Positions 45,715 through 59,496 of a DNA stretch of 64,000 nt are shown here, one piece after another; within the stretch, counting starts at the first letter, position 1, and every line of letters begins with the position of its first letter. The notes under the pieces were generated by a model. The model had not been told where the DNA came from. It did not search any database and saw nothing but the letters and a program-made list of their open reading frames with translations. Made by a program: the position numbers and the translations under genes. The DNA comes from Quercus robur (Eukaryota > Streptophyta > Magnoliopsida > Fagales > Fagaceae). Location: the NCBI RefSeq assembly GCF_932294415.1, contig NC_065538.1, forward strand, positions 76,893,834-76,957,833, read 5' to 3'.

Positions 45715-48700
45715 TCTTGCTGGATGCATTATCTCTTACTTCGTCCAGACAGTCCAAGTTGAGTCGCAGTTCATCGTCATTGCACCCTTCGTTGAACGTC
45801 CCTTGTCTGACGCTTGTTACTCCCACTTCGACTGGGATTACTGCTTCTGTGCCATAGGTAAGCCTGAAGGGGGTCTCTCCTGTTGGGGTTCTTGCTGTGG
45901 TTCTGTAAGCCCACAGGACATTAGGTAATTCTTCTGGCCAGGCACCCTTCGCATCGTCCAGCTTGGTTTTGAAAATCTTGAGCAGCGTTCGATTCGTCAC
46001 TTCCATCTGTCCATTTGCCTGGGGATGCCCCGGGGACGAGAACTGATTCTTGATTCCAAGGTTTGAACAGAAGTCTCTGAAGCCTTAGCTGTCGAACTAC
46101 CTCCCATTATCTGATATAATCGTCAAGGGAATCCCGAACCTGCAGATTATATTCTTCCACACAAAGCTCTGAATTCTTGCCTCGGTGATCGTTGCTAGAG
46201 CCTCTGCTTCAACCCATTTTATGAAGTAATCAATAGCAACAAGTAGGAACTTTACCTGACCTTTACCTTGGGGTAGTGGGCCGACGATGTCGATCCCCCA
46301 TTGTGCAAACGGCCACGGGGAGGCTATAGTCGTCAGTCTCTCTGCTGGAAGCCGTTGCACATTCCCGTATCGCTGGCACTTGTCGCACCTCTTGACGATC
46401 TCAACAGCGTCCACCTGCATAGTTAGCCAGAAATATCCTATTCGTACTACCTTGTTCACCAGGGATCTGGGGCCAGCGCGGTCGCCGCAAACTCCTCCAT
46501 GGATTTCTTCCAGTATGTATCTAGCTTCTTCTTCATCGACACACTTCAAGTAAGGCATAGAGCAACCTCTCTTGTATAAGGTGTCATTAAGGATCGTGAA
46601 CTTGGCCGCCCTCTTCTTGACCTTTTTAGCTTCTTCTGTATTCTGAGGGAGGTGCCCGTCCTAGAGGAAGGACATTATGGGTGCCATCCAGCTGTTTGCG
46701 CTCTGGATGGTAAATGTTGGGACCTCTTCAATGCTGGGGTGTTTCTAGACCTCCATCGCCAAATCCATGCTAATCTCCCCTTTTTCTGACGACGCTAGTT
46801 TCGAGACTTCGTCTGCCCCCATATTCTGACTTCTTGGGATTTGCACGAACTCCACTGTATCGAACTCCCGAGTTAGATGTTTCGTCAGCCTGAGGTACTT
46901 CTGCATCCTTTCTTCCTTCACTTCGTACTCCCCTCTGATCTGCCCGATCACTAGCTTCGAATCATTTTGGATTAATAGGTTCTTTGCTCCAAGTGCCTTT
47001 CCAAGCCTCAATCCCATCAGTATACCCTCGTATTCAACTTCATTGTTGGTAGCCGGAAATTTTAGTTGGACCCCATATTTCAGCACCTCTCCGTCGGGGG
47101 TGGTTATGACAACCCCTACTCCCCCCCTCCTTTGGGCTGACGAACCATCAGTTTGTATCGTCCATCTATCAACTCCGTCGGTAAGGCTGTCTTCGTCCGG
47201 AAGGGTGAACTCTGCGATGAAGTCCGCTAGAGCTTGTGCCTTGATTGCTATTCTGGGATGGTACTCGATGTCAAATTGACTAAGTTCAATCACCCACTAG
47301 ACCATTCTTCCGGCTACCTCAGGCTTGTTCATTGATTTCTTAATCGGTTGGTCCGTCATTACGAGGATGGGGTTTGCCTGAAAGTATTGCCTTAGCTTGC
47401 ATGAGGCTACTATTAACGCAAACGCGATCTTTTCAATCCTTGGATACCTGGACTCAGCCCCTTGGAAGGCTTGGCTAACGTAATAAACTAGGAGCTGCTT
47501 CGCGCCCTCTTCTCTAATCAGGGCTGCACTTACTGCCGAGGCTGACACTGCCAGGTATAAGTATAGGTCTTCCCCTTCTTTGGACGGGCTTAAGAGGGGT
47601 GGATTGCTCAGGTAACGCTTTAGTTCCTGAAACGCTGCTTCGCATTCGTCGGTCCAGGCGAAAGCCTTCTTCAAGGTCTTGAAAAAGGGTAGGCATTTGT
47701 CTGTAGCTCTGGAGACGAACTTGTTTAAAGCTGCTATCCTTCTTGTGAGTTTTTGAACTTCCTTGACGGTCCTGGGTGACGTCATGTTAATGATGGCTCG
47801 TACTTTCTCTGGGTTTGCTTCTATTCCTCTTTGGGAGACCATGAATCCTAGGAATTTCCCTGAAGCTACCCCAAAAACACACTTTCCTGGATTCAACCTC
47901 ATCTGGTATTTTTTGAGGTTGGCAAACATCTCCTTCAGGTCGTCCAGGTGGGTGAGCTCTTCCTTACTCTTGACGAGCATATCGTCCACATATACTTCCA
48001 TGTTCCTTCCGATCTGTTGGCCGAACATTTTGTTCACCAGCCTCTGGTATGTAGCTCCGGCATTCTTTAATCCGAAAGGCATTACCTTGTAACAATAGAG
48101 TCCTTGACTCATGATGAAGGCAGTCTTCTCCTAGTCTTCCTTAACCATCCTTATCTAGTTATATCCCAAGAAAGCGTCCATGAACGTCAGTAACTTGTGC
48201 CCGGCTATAGAATCCACAAGCTGGTCTATTCTCGATAGAGGGAAGCTGTCCTTTGGGCACGCCTTGTTCAGGTCAGTGAAGTCTACACACATCCTCCATT
48301 TTCCACTTGCTTTCTTCACTAGGACGACATTCGCGAGCCACTCAGGATAGTACACTTCCCGGATGAACCCTGCCGCCAATAGTTTGGTAACTTCGTCTGC
48401 AATTGCTTGATTTCGTTTTGGGGCGAAGACCCTTTGCCTTTGCTGGACGGGTTTCCGCTCCGGATCCACATTCAACTTATGCTGGATGACTTTTGGAGCT
48501 ATGTCCGACATGTCCTCGTGGCTCCATGCGAAGACGTCTATATTCTCTTTAAGGAATTGGATAAGTTTTGTTTTCATCTCAGGGCTTAGCGTCGCCCGGC
48601 ATGTTCGCTTCTCCTTCAGCCAGTTCCACTATTTCTAGGGCTTCCATTTTGTCTTCGTCCTTCTCTTCAATCATCCATGTGTGGTCCTCCTTCGCAGCCA

Positions 48701-51178
48701 GGACGACTTGATAACATTCTCTGGCCAGGACTTGATCTCCTTTTACTTCGCCAACACCGTTATTTGTTGGAAATTTCACCTTCAAACAGTAGGTGGACGT
48801 GGCCGCTTTCCATTTGTTGAGTGTGGGCCTGCCAATGATGACATTGTAGGATAAGAGACAGTCCACCACAAGGAAGTCTAACTAACGGGTCAACTGCACC
48901 GGGTAGGCCCCCACCATTACTGTCAATGTCACTATGCCCTTGGGGTATACCCTGTCTCCACTGAAGCTGACGAGAGGGGAGTCAAACGGGCGTAGTCTCC
49001 TTGGATCTTACCTTAGCTGCTGGAAGGCGGGGAGGTAGATGATGTCCGCAGAGCTTCCGTTGTCCACGAGGATTCTCTTGGTATTGAATCCCTCTATATT
49101 CAGCATTATGACCAAAGGATCATTGTGGGGCTGCTTCACTCCACTAGCGTCTCTTTCATTGAAAGACATGTCCCTGTCTGTTCGTCGCTGCTTAGATAGG
49201 GGTATGTTGTGGACACTATTTATCTGCCTATGGTATGCTTTCTTGAGGGATTTAAATGATCCCCCTGAGAATGGCCCTCCTATAATCGTCTTTATCTCCC
49301 CGATCACATCCTGCAGAGGTTGGGACGGGCGGTCGTCATCTCGAGAAGAGGACCCATGCTAGTTCTTGTTACCGTCCCTGAACTTACTATATTCTCCCTT
49401 CTTCACATATTTCTGTAATTTCCCTTTTCGTATCAACTCCTCTATCTGCTCCTTTAGGTCTCTACAATCTTCCGTGTTATGGTCGTGATCTTTATGGAAT
49501 TGGCAGTACTTGTTCTTGTCACGGACATTGGGGGATGAGTGCAATGGTCTTGGCCATTTGAGATTATGCTCGTCCTTGATCTGCGTTAAAATTTTGTCAA
49601 CAGGCATAACTAAAGGAGTAAATCTTACAGTCTGAGGACCTTTATCATCTCTCTTCCTATTCCCGTCATTGTTCCGACGATCTAGACGCTCTCTCTTTTG
49701 ACCCCTACGGTCATCTTCTTTCTTTGCCTTGTCTCCTAACTTCCCTACATCCTTTATGGCTGCTAAAGCATCCTCAGCATTCATGCACTTCTGTGCCTTC
49801 AGGAGCATTTCTGCCATCGTTTTTGGTGGATTCTTTGCGAGGGAGGCCACGAGATCTCTGGATCTCAGTCCTGCTTTGAAGGTCGTCAGCTGCACCTTGT
49901 CATCGCCTTCGTCCACCTCCAAAGTCTCCTGAATAAAGCGTTTCACGTACGACCTCAGAGTTTCCTTCTCTCCCTGCCTAATGATGAGTAAGAGGTCTGC
50001 CGACCTCTTTGGACGCTGTCCCCCTATGAAATGGCGCAAGAAGGCATTGCTCAACTGCTCGAAGCTATCTACGGACGAAGTCGGCAGCTTTGTGAACCAT
50101 TCCCTTGCAGCTCCTTTGAGAGTGGTGGGAAAGGACCGACACAGTATTTCGTTCGGTGGCTGTTGAAGACCTAGAGTCATCTTGAAGGTATTAAGGTGAT
50201 CCTGAGGGTCTCTGAGTCCGTCAAACGGCTCAAGTTGAGGTAAGCGAAACTTCGATAGTATAGGGCATTCAAGTACCGCCGTGGTGAAAGGCGAATCTGT
50301 GGCCCTTACCATTTTGTCTACGCTTCGGTCCGTCTTCTCCTTAATGGCGCTCCTCAGTTCGTCCATCTCCTTCCTCATTTCTTGAAGGAGATCTGAATTC
50401 TGCTGGTCCGGAGTAATTGGCCTCTAAGGGGTACCCCTCCTGTGGCTATCCCCTTCTCCTTCCAGGTTACCCTTGGAACGATTCTCTTCCTGTTGAGTCT
50501 GTTGAACCTACTGGAGTCGCAGCTTCATTTCCTGGTTTTGCTTGGTGAGTTCTTCAATGGTGGCTGCAAGGGCTTGAACTTGCTGGGCCAAGGCTGCAGA
50601 ATCTGGATTGGGTTCCATATGAATGTAGAGAGTTGATGGAAACTATGTTTTCAAATATAAATCTGAAAATGTCGTTCCCCACAGACGACGCCAAACTGAT
50701 GAAGCGTGAATTCGTCAGTCGAGGTGGGCAGATGGAACTCCTTGTCAGCGCGAATGTATCTTCTATGAGGGTCACCGATGTGGTGCCTGCCACAACGCCT
50801 CCGATGCCAAAATTAGAACAGAAAAGCACTTTGTGAAATGAGAATGGAGGAACAAGATAAAAATGGGTACTTTCTTAGAGTGTGAATATATCTACCTTTT
50901 GCTAACAATGTGAGGGCTTTATATATGTGATTTTGGTTGCTAGCCGTTGGGGTGTTAATGCATTTCTTAGTAACGCCTCATGCCCAATAATGGGGCTTTT
51001 AATAGGCTCCCAACGGTCTGCTCGGCTGGTTTCGTAACTGCTCAAGTCACTGGTTGGCTTCATTGAATGATTTTCTTGCCCTCGTCAGTGATGACCGATT
51101 TCCTCGTCAATAGGGATGACCTCGTCATTAGCGTTGACTTCGTCAAGGGAACGTAAACTCGTCACTCCAATCAACAAT
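45715..51178 (-). mobile_element. Truncated duplicate of the Tat element (integrase part to 5' LTR)
   Basis: This is the second copy of the right-hand part of the element at 33070-42932, at a constant offset of about 8,241 bp. It contains integrase (45715-46558), the second RNase H (46745-47290), RT and RNase H (47297-48577), protease (48579-49307), gag (49359-50618) and the LTR (50697-51173), followed by the same ACAAT flank (51174-51178). It lacks the integrase C-terminus, the antisense gene region and the 3' LTR. It arose by segmental duplication, not by its own transposition, because host flank and UBQ are duplicated with it. It is a broken fossil, with a number of interruptions similar to copy 1. 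Confidence 0.92.
50697..51173 (-). repeat. Duplicated 5' LTR (477 bp)
   Basis: Same length and ends as the LTR at 42456-42932, with about 11 differences by eye. Its outer neighbour is again ACAAT followed by ctttt, showing that the original insertion edge was copied. Confidence 0.92.
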
Positions 51179-52991
51179 CTTTTGAGAAAAATTAAAATCC
51201 CATACCCTTGGATCTGAATAACCACGAATTTCAACTAGCTAGGCCGCCAAAATCTGTCAGAGATACTATCGAAGTCTAAAAGAGTAGCCAACATATATGT
51301 ATTACTCAAGGATTTGTTTGCTGATTGGAAAAAGACTTCAAGAATAAAAATTAGAAGAATGATAATGCTACAAATTTTTTTTTACAAACTGTTAACTTAG
51401 TGAGTAATTATTGGCAAATAAAAAAATAATGTTAATAAATGATAAGATGAAAACCAATAAGAATTTTTGCCACATCAATTTTTTGTAAAAATGTTATAAA
51501 ATAATTTATGGATATAACATTACTTTAAAAAACTATATTATATTGTTGAAGGTAGAAACCGAAAAACCCATAGTCTCCCATTGTCGCCTCTGACTCTTTG
51601 ATTCTTTTCCAAATCCCAAGCGCCATTTTGGAGAAAATAAAATTTATCAAGTGTTTTTTCATTTGCTTCAGTTTGCTTCGTCCTTAACCCTCTCGAAAGT
51701 CGAATCTTTAATACTACTAGCCCCAAGCTAATTATGTAGAGACAGTATCCCCCAAAATAAATGTATAGAGACAGGAAAATGAAGGTAAAGGATGAAAGAG
51801 AGCCGTTGTTGGTGATGGGCCTTGAGAAGATAAATCATAGTTATTGGTCTGGTCCAAGAGAAAGAGCGGATAGGTATTGATTGTATGGCAGGCTCTATAC
51901 TCTAGCTTAGTTTGTGACTAGCTGGAAAGGCACACTGGGTTTAGAGTGTATGCACTCTCAAGTAATTGTAATTCAACTTAGCAATTAATTACATTCAGCA
52001 TAGATTATCAACAACTACAACAGAAGCCTTGGAAGTAAAACGGGCAACTGAAGCTAACAAACTGTGATGTAGAAGGAGACGTGCACTGTGCATGTATATG
52101 ATGGGATCCATCTCGATATTTTTTGTATTATGTCAGCTAGTATAATTTTGATGTACGATGGGGGCATCATCTCAATACATTGTGGTGTTTATATACATGC
52201 TTTGGCATCATTTTGTCGGTGTTCAATGACAGTTCATTTTAATTAGTTGATAAAAATATATATATAATCCTAATAATCTAGGATAATAAAGAGAATAATG
52301 ACAGGACCACACACCTCATCAATCAGTTTCAATCACTCTAATGAGCACAATCTACTCTATCAAACTCTAAGAGCCGTTAGGGACAATGTGTCTAAACACA
52401 TTATTTCAATTTTTAAACAATATTTTACACAATTTTTTTCACATCCACACATCCTAACACATATTTTTTAAAAAAATTTGTTAACAAAACATCGTTACCA
52501 CCCCTAACCACTCTAATTAGCTCAACCTACTCTATCAAAATCACTTTAATTAGCTTAACCCCAAAAAAAAACTCTTACATGGCTAAACACATAAAGACAA
52601 ACGTATGAACCACGACTATGAATTTCACTTCCATAAGCCAACTTCAAACAATCAAAACTAGTCTCAACTATTGTTCTACGAGTTCTAAGAAAAATCAATT
52701 GAGTTTCTTCTCTACCAAAATTATGCCTGGGTTTGGAAAACAAAGCACCTAAACATGGAGGTATCATCAAAAGCACACAATTCAAACACACAATTCATAG
52801 CACAAATATATACTTAACAAACATAGCAACATCATCAAATTTATTTAAAAGCCACATCAGGGCCATAGACATAATAATATAAATATAAAAGAGTTTTAGA
52901 TGTTTCCACCATTAAAGCAGAAACAATTAAACAGAACCATAAATCATAAAACAACAATTTTCAATCATAAAAAGCAGGGCTTTTTCACTCC
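51179..52991 (-). other. Downstream flank of the intact polyubiquitin gene
   Basis: The counterpart of 42938-44748. The right end, next to the stop codon, is the 3' untranslated region of polyubiquitin on the minus strand. No separate gene is supported; short frames here are not conserved between the two copies because of small indels. Confidence 0.7.
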
Positions 52992-53912
<921 letters not shown>

Positions 53913-54451
53913 CTATCAAAAACAAACGCCGTTTAAGATTTCATGAATTTCCATATAAAATTTTCCAGATTCAACAGATCAGATCAGATAAATCAAAACC
54001 AATAAATAGAAACAAATATAGATTTTTTTTTTTTTTTCATTTTCCATACAGATCTAACGAAATAATAAATCTTTCATTGTATTGAAAAAATAAATTTGAT
54101 ATAAATCGTCCACTATAATCAATTTTTTTTAGTACAGATCTGACCAAATCAATTGGATTTGAGCAAAAATTAGCACCAATTTCAATATGACTTTTTCCAG
54201 ATATGATAGATCTATAATCTGTCTATGCTTTTCACCTGCTTTATTATGGCTTAAGCTAAAGTCCACTAATATAAATAATCAGATTCCACGAATTTCCGTA
54301 TAAATCACAGAGATCTATAATTCCTTTGATGATTATTTAGGTTTGGATTTCCCAAATACTATAGTTATTTACTATGCTATGCTTCAAATCAAGAAGAGAA
54401 ATCAAAAAAGAGGACTGGAATAATAAATAAAAGAAAGAAAAAGAAAGATAC
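53913..54451 (-). other. 5'UTR intron of polyubiquitin
   Basis: On the minus strand a donor (ctctcaag then gtatctttc) lies at 54451 and an acceptor (tttttgatag) sits directly before the ATG. The 539-bp, T-rich intron has the placement usual for plant polyubiquitin genes, where such leader introns boost expression. It is missing from the duplicated copy. Confidence 0.8.
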
Positions 54452-54506
54452 CTTGAGAGAGTTTTGATTTTTTGCTTCACAAAAATGAAAATGTATTGAA
54501 TCTGAA
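54452..54506 (-). other. Leader exon of polyubiquitin (approximate)
   Basis: The untranslated first exon runs from the predicted start of transcription (about 30 bp past the TATA box) to the splice donor. The minus strand reads attcaatacattttcatttttg and on to aaaactctctcaag, an AC/CT-rich leader. The 5' edge is estimated. Confidence 0.5.
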
Positions 54507-54534
54507 CGATGAAACAATGAAGGAGTTGGGCTTG

Positions 54535-54541
54535 CTTTATA
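54535..54541 (-). promoter_or_regulatory. TATA box of polyubiquitin
   Basis: The minus strand reads CTATAAAGCAAG here, about 85 bp upstream of the leader-exon splice donor. This fits a start of transcription near 54505. Confidence 0.65.
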
Positions 54542-54610
54542 GGAATAAAGTTGAAGAGTTGGACACGGAAATTGAGGGACCCGTGACTAAGAGGTTGAAT
54601 TAGGTGATGA

Positions 54611-54616
54611 CACGTG
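54611..54616. promoter_or_regulatory. G-box / ABRE-like element
   Basis: The palindrome CACGTG within gacacgtgtcc lies about 75 bp upstream of the polyubiquitin TATA box. Such elements bind bZIP and bHLH factors and are often linked to light, stress or abscisic acid responses. A role here is inferred from position only. Confidence 0.45.
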
Positions 54617-56949
54617 TCCAGTATGAGGTGTTGGGCACTAGTGTACACGGCAAGTTGGAATCCGATGATTTCGAGGTAATTCATTTATTTGTTTGTTTAA
54701 CGACGTCAATGATTGTAACGTATTGGTGGGTTTTAGCGGTAGTTGACGGCGGTAATGACGGAGTTAAAACCGTGGAGAATTGGATTTTGTATAGCGTTAC
54801 TTATAGGGCACAGTCGATTAAAATCACCATACCAAGCACGCCCGCCCTTAGTTTTTGTTTGTTTGACGGAGTTATCTATGAGGTACAGGGAAGTCTTTTT
54901 TTTTTTTTTTTTTTGAGGTACAGAGAAGTCAGTGTCAATGGGCCGGCAAGGTTTGTATTGTATTGGTATATTTTGCAAGTGGGTTTTGTTTATTTCTCGT
55001 GGGCTCCACTAGGAGTTGTTGGGGAGCTATAAAGATTCCTAGGTCATCCAACCACTTGTCAAGCCCTCTTTTATTATTTATTTATTTTTATATTAGAGAT
55101 AATATAGAATTTCGATTATAAACATTTTTGTTGTAATGCATAAATTTTATGTTTTTTTGTTTGTTTGTTTGTTTGTTTTAAGAAGAAATTAGAGTGATTG
55201 AGCTAACTAAAATTCACAATTTATTTTTATTATGACAAATCCAAATAAAAAGTGATAATAATTTTCTACCAAAATGTTATTGTGAAAGTATTGTGTTCGT
55301 AGTATTACTCGCGGTGAAATTATTATATCCTCAGATCACGGACTTAATAATTTTTCAAGAAGGGAAGGGAGTAGAGAGAAGTCAATAATATTTGTACTCA
55401 CCAAATTTTAAGTTTAAAAATCCTCAATCGAAATAGTTTTCACAAATTTATTTTGTATTGATGAATAAATAGTTATAATTCTCTATAGGGCAAATTACAT
55501 CTTACTCGCTTGTAGTTTGACCCAAATTTAAATTATCTATTTGAAATTTGACATTTTACTTACTTGAGGTTAGCTCAGTTAGAATTCTGTAACCCACATT
55601 CATTAAAAATAGGGCTAAATATGTAATTTTGATCCACTTTTATGTCTCTCCCTTCCCACACACACACATAAAAAAAAAAAAAAAAAATACAAAAGCAAGA
55701 TAAAACAAGATAAAAAAGAAAGGGTTTCAATTCCTACCTACACCAAAAACCAATTGCTATCTTGGTTTGATGATAAAAATTTATCATCAGGAGTGAACGC
55801 CATTGGTTGAAGCAAACAAAATAGCTTTCTTTGTTTGGTAATGGGAAGTGGCACAGCCAACACAGGTAAGTGGTGATGGTTGAACGACTGACGAACCAGT
55901 AGTGGTCGGCAAGGACACCCATACCAAACAAAGGTAGTTAAAGGCTAAAATAGTAAAAACCAGTCACGGCAAGCACTATAAAAAGGGCCCTTGTCCTGTA
56001 CAGCAAAGGGATCATGATCACGGTAATAGTAATATCTAGGAGAAAACCACAACATAGGAGAAAGCACTAAGAAAGGAAGAGGGAAAAAACAAATGAAAAA
56101 AAACAGAGAACTTAGAATGGTAGGCATGTACCAATAGGTTGGTCTCCTCTCTCCCTCTAAAGCCCTACTCTCTATCAAAGACAAAGGATCCTCATTGGAC
56201 ATAAACCATTCAGGCCCATTCCCTCAAAGTAATTAATTTCTTTTTGGAGAGATTATTCACATTGAGGAAGTGGTTTTCCCTTCTTGGTTTCAGCTTCGTA
56301 GCATTACTTGGCATGGCAGACTGATCTTTTTCTCTTTTGATCCAATAAGCCCATTATTATTATTATTTCCCCATTTATTTATTTATTTTATTATTATTAT
56401 TATTATTTTTATGTACGGGGTGCTTCTTGTCACTCCATTTTATTCATTTTGTCTAGTATTTCTTGTGTCATCTTTATTATATCTGTCTACCATAACTTCC
56501 CCGTAGCAGCTTTGTCTGCCATGGGCATGTGATCAAAATCTGGCAAACGGGGCGTAGTTTGTGCACAAGTTGGACCAAGGCGGGTTGCAATTGGACCGGT
56601 CTCAATTTCCTTATCCAGAAAACTTAGGCCTAGTACGGTAGGAGGCAGTCCAGCCCAATATTACAAAAAAGGCCCACTACACTATTACTGTTGTATTTGT
56701 TACTTCACATGTCGTAAAGCTTAATTGTTTTTACTTAAATGAAGTCACATGCTTGTCATGTGAGGCTACTTGCACAGTTGTCGCACTGTAATTAGTCTTA
56801 GTTGTTAATTTGGTTAGTTAGTTTGTTTAATATTGTAACTACTTACTCTTGGTGTTCAGTTATTTGGGTAATAAACATGATTGTAATTAGTTTTTCTAAT
56901 TAGTGGGAATAATACAAATATTTCTCCAAATCTATTTCTCTCTCAATTT
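54617..56949. other. Polyubiquitin upstream DNA and intergenic region
   Basis: The first several hundred bases are UBQ promoter DNA; a plus-strand frame at 54604-55032 crosses it and shows no family features. A repeat-like segment near 55494-55650 (gggcaaattacatcttac..) looks like one end of a mobile element whose other end was not found. An ATT microsatellite lies at about 56355-56406. No gene was recognised. Confidence 0.4.
55722..55815 (+). mobile_element. Truncated SINE, same family as 17.1 kb
   Basis: The sequence from gggtttcaattcctacctacaccaaaaac to gaacgccattggttgaag matches the 3' half of the SINE at 17119-17292, starting at its B-box. The 5' half is missing. The copy is diverged and lacks clear target duplications. 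Confidence 0.7.
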
Positions 56950-57988
56950 TTGTTAGAGAGAGAAAAAATATAACGAAGAGAAAGTCATAAAGAATGAGAG
57001 AATGACTGAAAGAGAAGAAAAGAGAGTTAAAAAGAAAAAGTTGTTGGCAAGTGTACCATATACAACTTGAGATTTAAAGCATGGATACGTAGCAAGTTAG
57101 CTAAAAGTGGATCAAAAAGAAAAGTAATTAAAGTAAGTTCTTCTCCCAAGATAGAGAGAAAATTTTTGGTGAATTGCTATTAAAGCCCTAAGAAAATATA
57201 TCTATACTTAGATGTTTGGAATATTTCAAATTTTACTATATAAGTTTTATAAATTAATATAACATCAATCAAATAAAAATTAATTCTCACTGTCATTTAA
57301 TATGTGCTAAAGTAATATAAACCACATTCATTATTATATTAATTTTTAATTTTTAATTTTTTTAGTTAAATTTGTAATAGTTTTAACATTTTTCTTATAT
57401 CTAACATAATAAATATTCATAGAGAGAGAGAGAGAAAGTTATAAAGAATGAGAGAATGAGTAGAAGAGAAGAAATGAGAGTTTTAAAAAAGAAGAATCTG
57501 TTTATTACACACACTTTATTACATACATTTGAAAAAAAAATTAAAAATATGAATTCAAGTTATGTTTTCAAAGTAAAAATTATGATTCCAAGTCACAGTT
57601 TTAGTTGATGTGTGTGTAACAACATGTGTAACATCTTTTATCTTTTAAAAGAAGAAGAAGAATTTGTTGGCAAGCGTACGACGTAAAGCAACTTGAGATT
57701 TTGGTAAGAAAATATATTCATATTTTGATGTTTGGAATATTACAAAATTTACTACATATATCTTATATATTGCTGTCTCATCAATCAAATAAAAATTAAC
57801 TCAAACATTCATTTAATAAAAGTTGAAGTGGTATTAGTTACATTCATTATCATATTAATTATTAAGTTTTTTATAGTAAAATTTGTAATGACTTTAACAT
57901 TTTCTAAAATTGAGCACAATAAATATTCATTCACAGTTCAACCAAGAAAAGTAAGTATTATAAAGGTGAAAAGATAAGATTTATCTTG

Positions 57989-58019
<31 letters not shown>

Positions 58020-58576
58020 ACTAAGAGTTTAAAAAAAGAAGAATCTGTTTATTACACACACTTTGTTACATACACATGAAAAAGAAATTGAAACTATGAC
58101 TTCAAGTTATGATTTCAAAGAAAAATTATGATTTTAAGTCATGATTTTAGTTGATGTGTGTGTAACAACATATGTGTAATATCTTTTATCTTTAAAAAAA
58201 AAAAAAAAAGAAGAATTTGTAGGCAAGCGTACGACGTAAAGCAACTTGAGATTTTGGTAAGAAAATATATTCATATTTAGATGTTTGGAATATTACAAAA
58301 TTTACTACATATATCTTTTATATATAGTTGTCTCATCAATCAAATAAAAATTAATTCAAACATTCATTTAATAAAAGTTGACGTGATACTAGTTACATTC
58401 ATTATCATATTAATTTTAAAGTTTTTTATAGTAAAATTTGTAATGACTTTAACATTTTCTCAAATTGAGAACAATAAATATTCATTCACTCTTCAACCAA
58501 GAAAAGTAAGTATTATAAAGATGATAAGATAAGATTTAAAGTAAGTATATAAAGGTGATAAGATGAGATTTATCTT

Positions 58577-58610
<34 letters not shown>

Positions 58611-59496
58611 AAGTAATAACGAATGAGAGAATTAGTGGAAGAGAAGAAATGAGAGTTTTAAAAAAAGAAGAATCTATTTATTACACACACTTTTTTACAT
58701 ACACTTGAAAAAGAAATTGAAACTATGACTTCAAGTTATGATTTCAAAGTAAAAATTGTAATTTCAAGTCATGGTTTTAGTTAATTTGTGTGTAACATCT
58801 TTTATCTTAAAAAAGAAGAAGAAGAATCTGTTGGCAAGTGTATGACATAAAGCAACTTGAGATTTTGGTAAGAAAATATATTCATATTTAGATGTTTGGA
58901 ATATTACAAACTTTACTACATAAATCTTATATATTGCTATCTCACCAATCAAATAAAAATTAATTCAAACATTTATTTAATAAAAATTGAAGTGATACTA
59001 GTTACATTCATTATCATATTAATTTTTAAGTTTTTTATAGTAAAATTTGTAATGATTTTAACATTTTCTAAAATTGAGCACAATAAATATTCATTAACTC
59101 TTCAACCAAGAAAAGTAAGTATTATAAAGGTGATAAGATAAGATTTAAAGTAAGTATTATAAAGGTGATAAGATAAGATTTATCTTGGAGAGAGAGAGAG
59201 AGAGAGAGACTAAAGTAATAACGAATGAGAGAATGAGTGGAAGAGAAGCAAAAAGAGTTTTAACTAAGAGTATTATTTATTACACATACTTTGTGACACG
59301 CACAATTACACACTCGAAAAAGGAACTACAATGGTGACTTCATGTCATGATTTTAAAGTAAGTCACAATTTCAATTGCTTTTTCACGTGTATGAAACAAC
59401 ATATGTGTAACCGTTTTTATCTTTTAAAAGGCGGTGGTGTATAGTAACTTGAGATTTTGGTAATAACATATATTTATATTTAGATGTTTGGAATAT

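Noticed and set aside
45715-51173. Second, independent retrotransposon insertion
   Set aside because: The host flank and the polyubiquitin gene are duplicated with it at the same offset, and only one LTR is present. Segmental duplication explains it better.
54604-55032. Plus-strand frame of 142 codons upstream of polyubiquitin
   Set aside because: It overlaps the promoter of the minus-strand gene, runs through a poly-T tract and shows no domain or known phrase.
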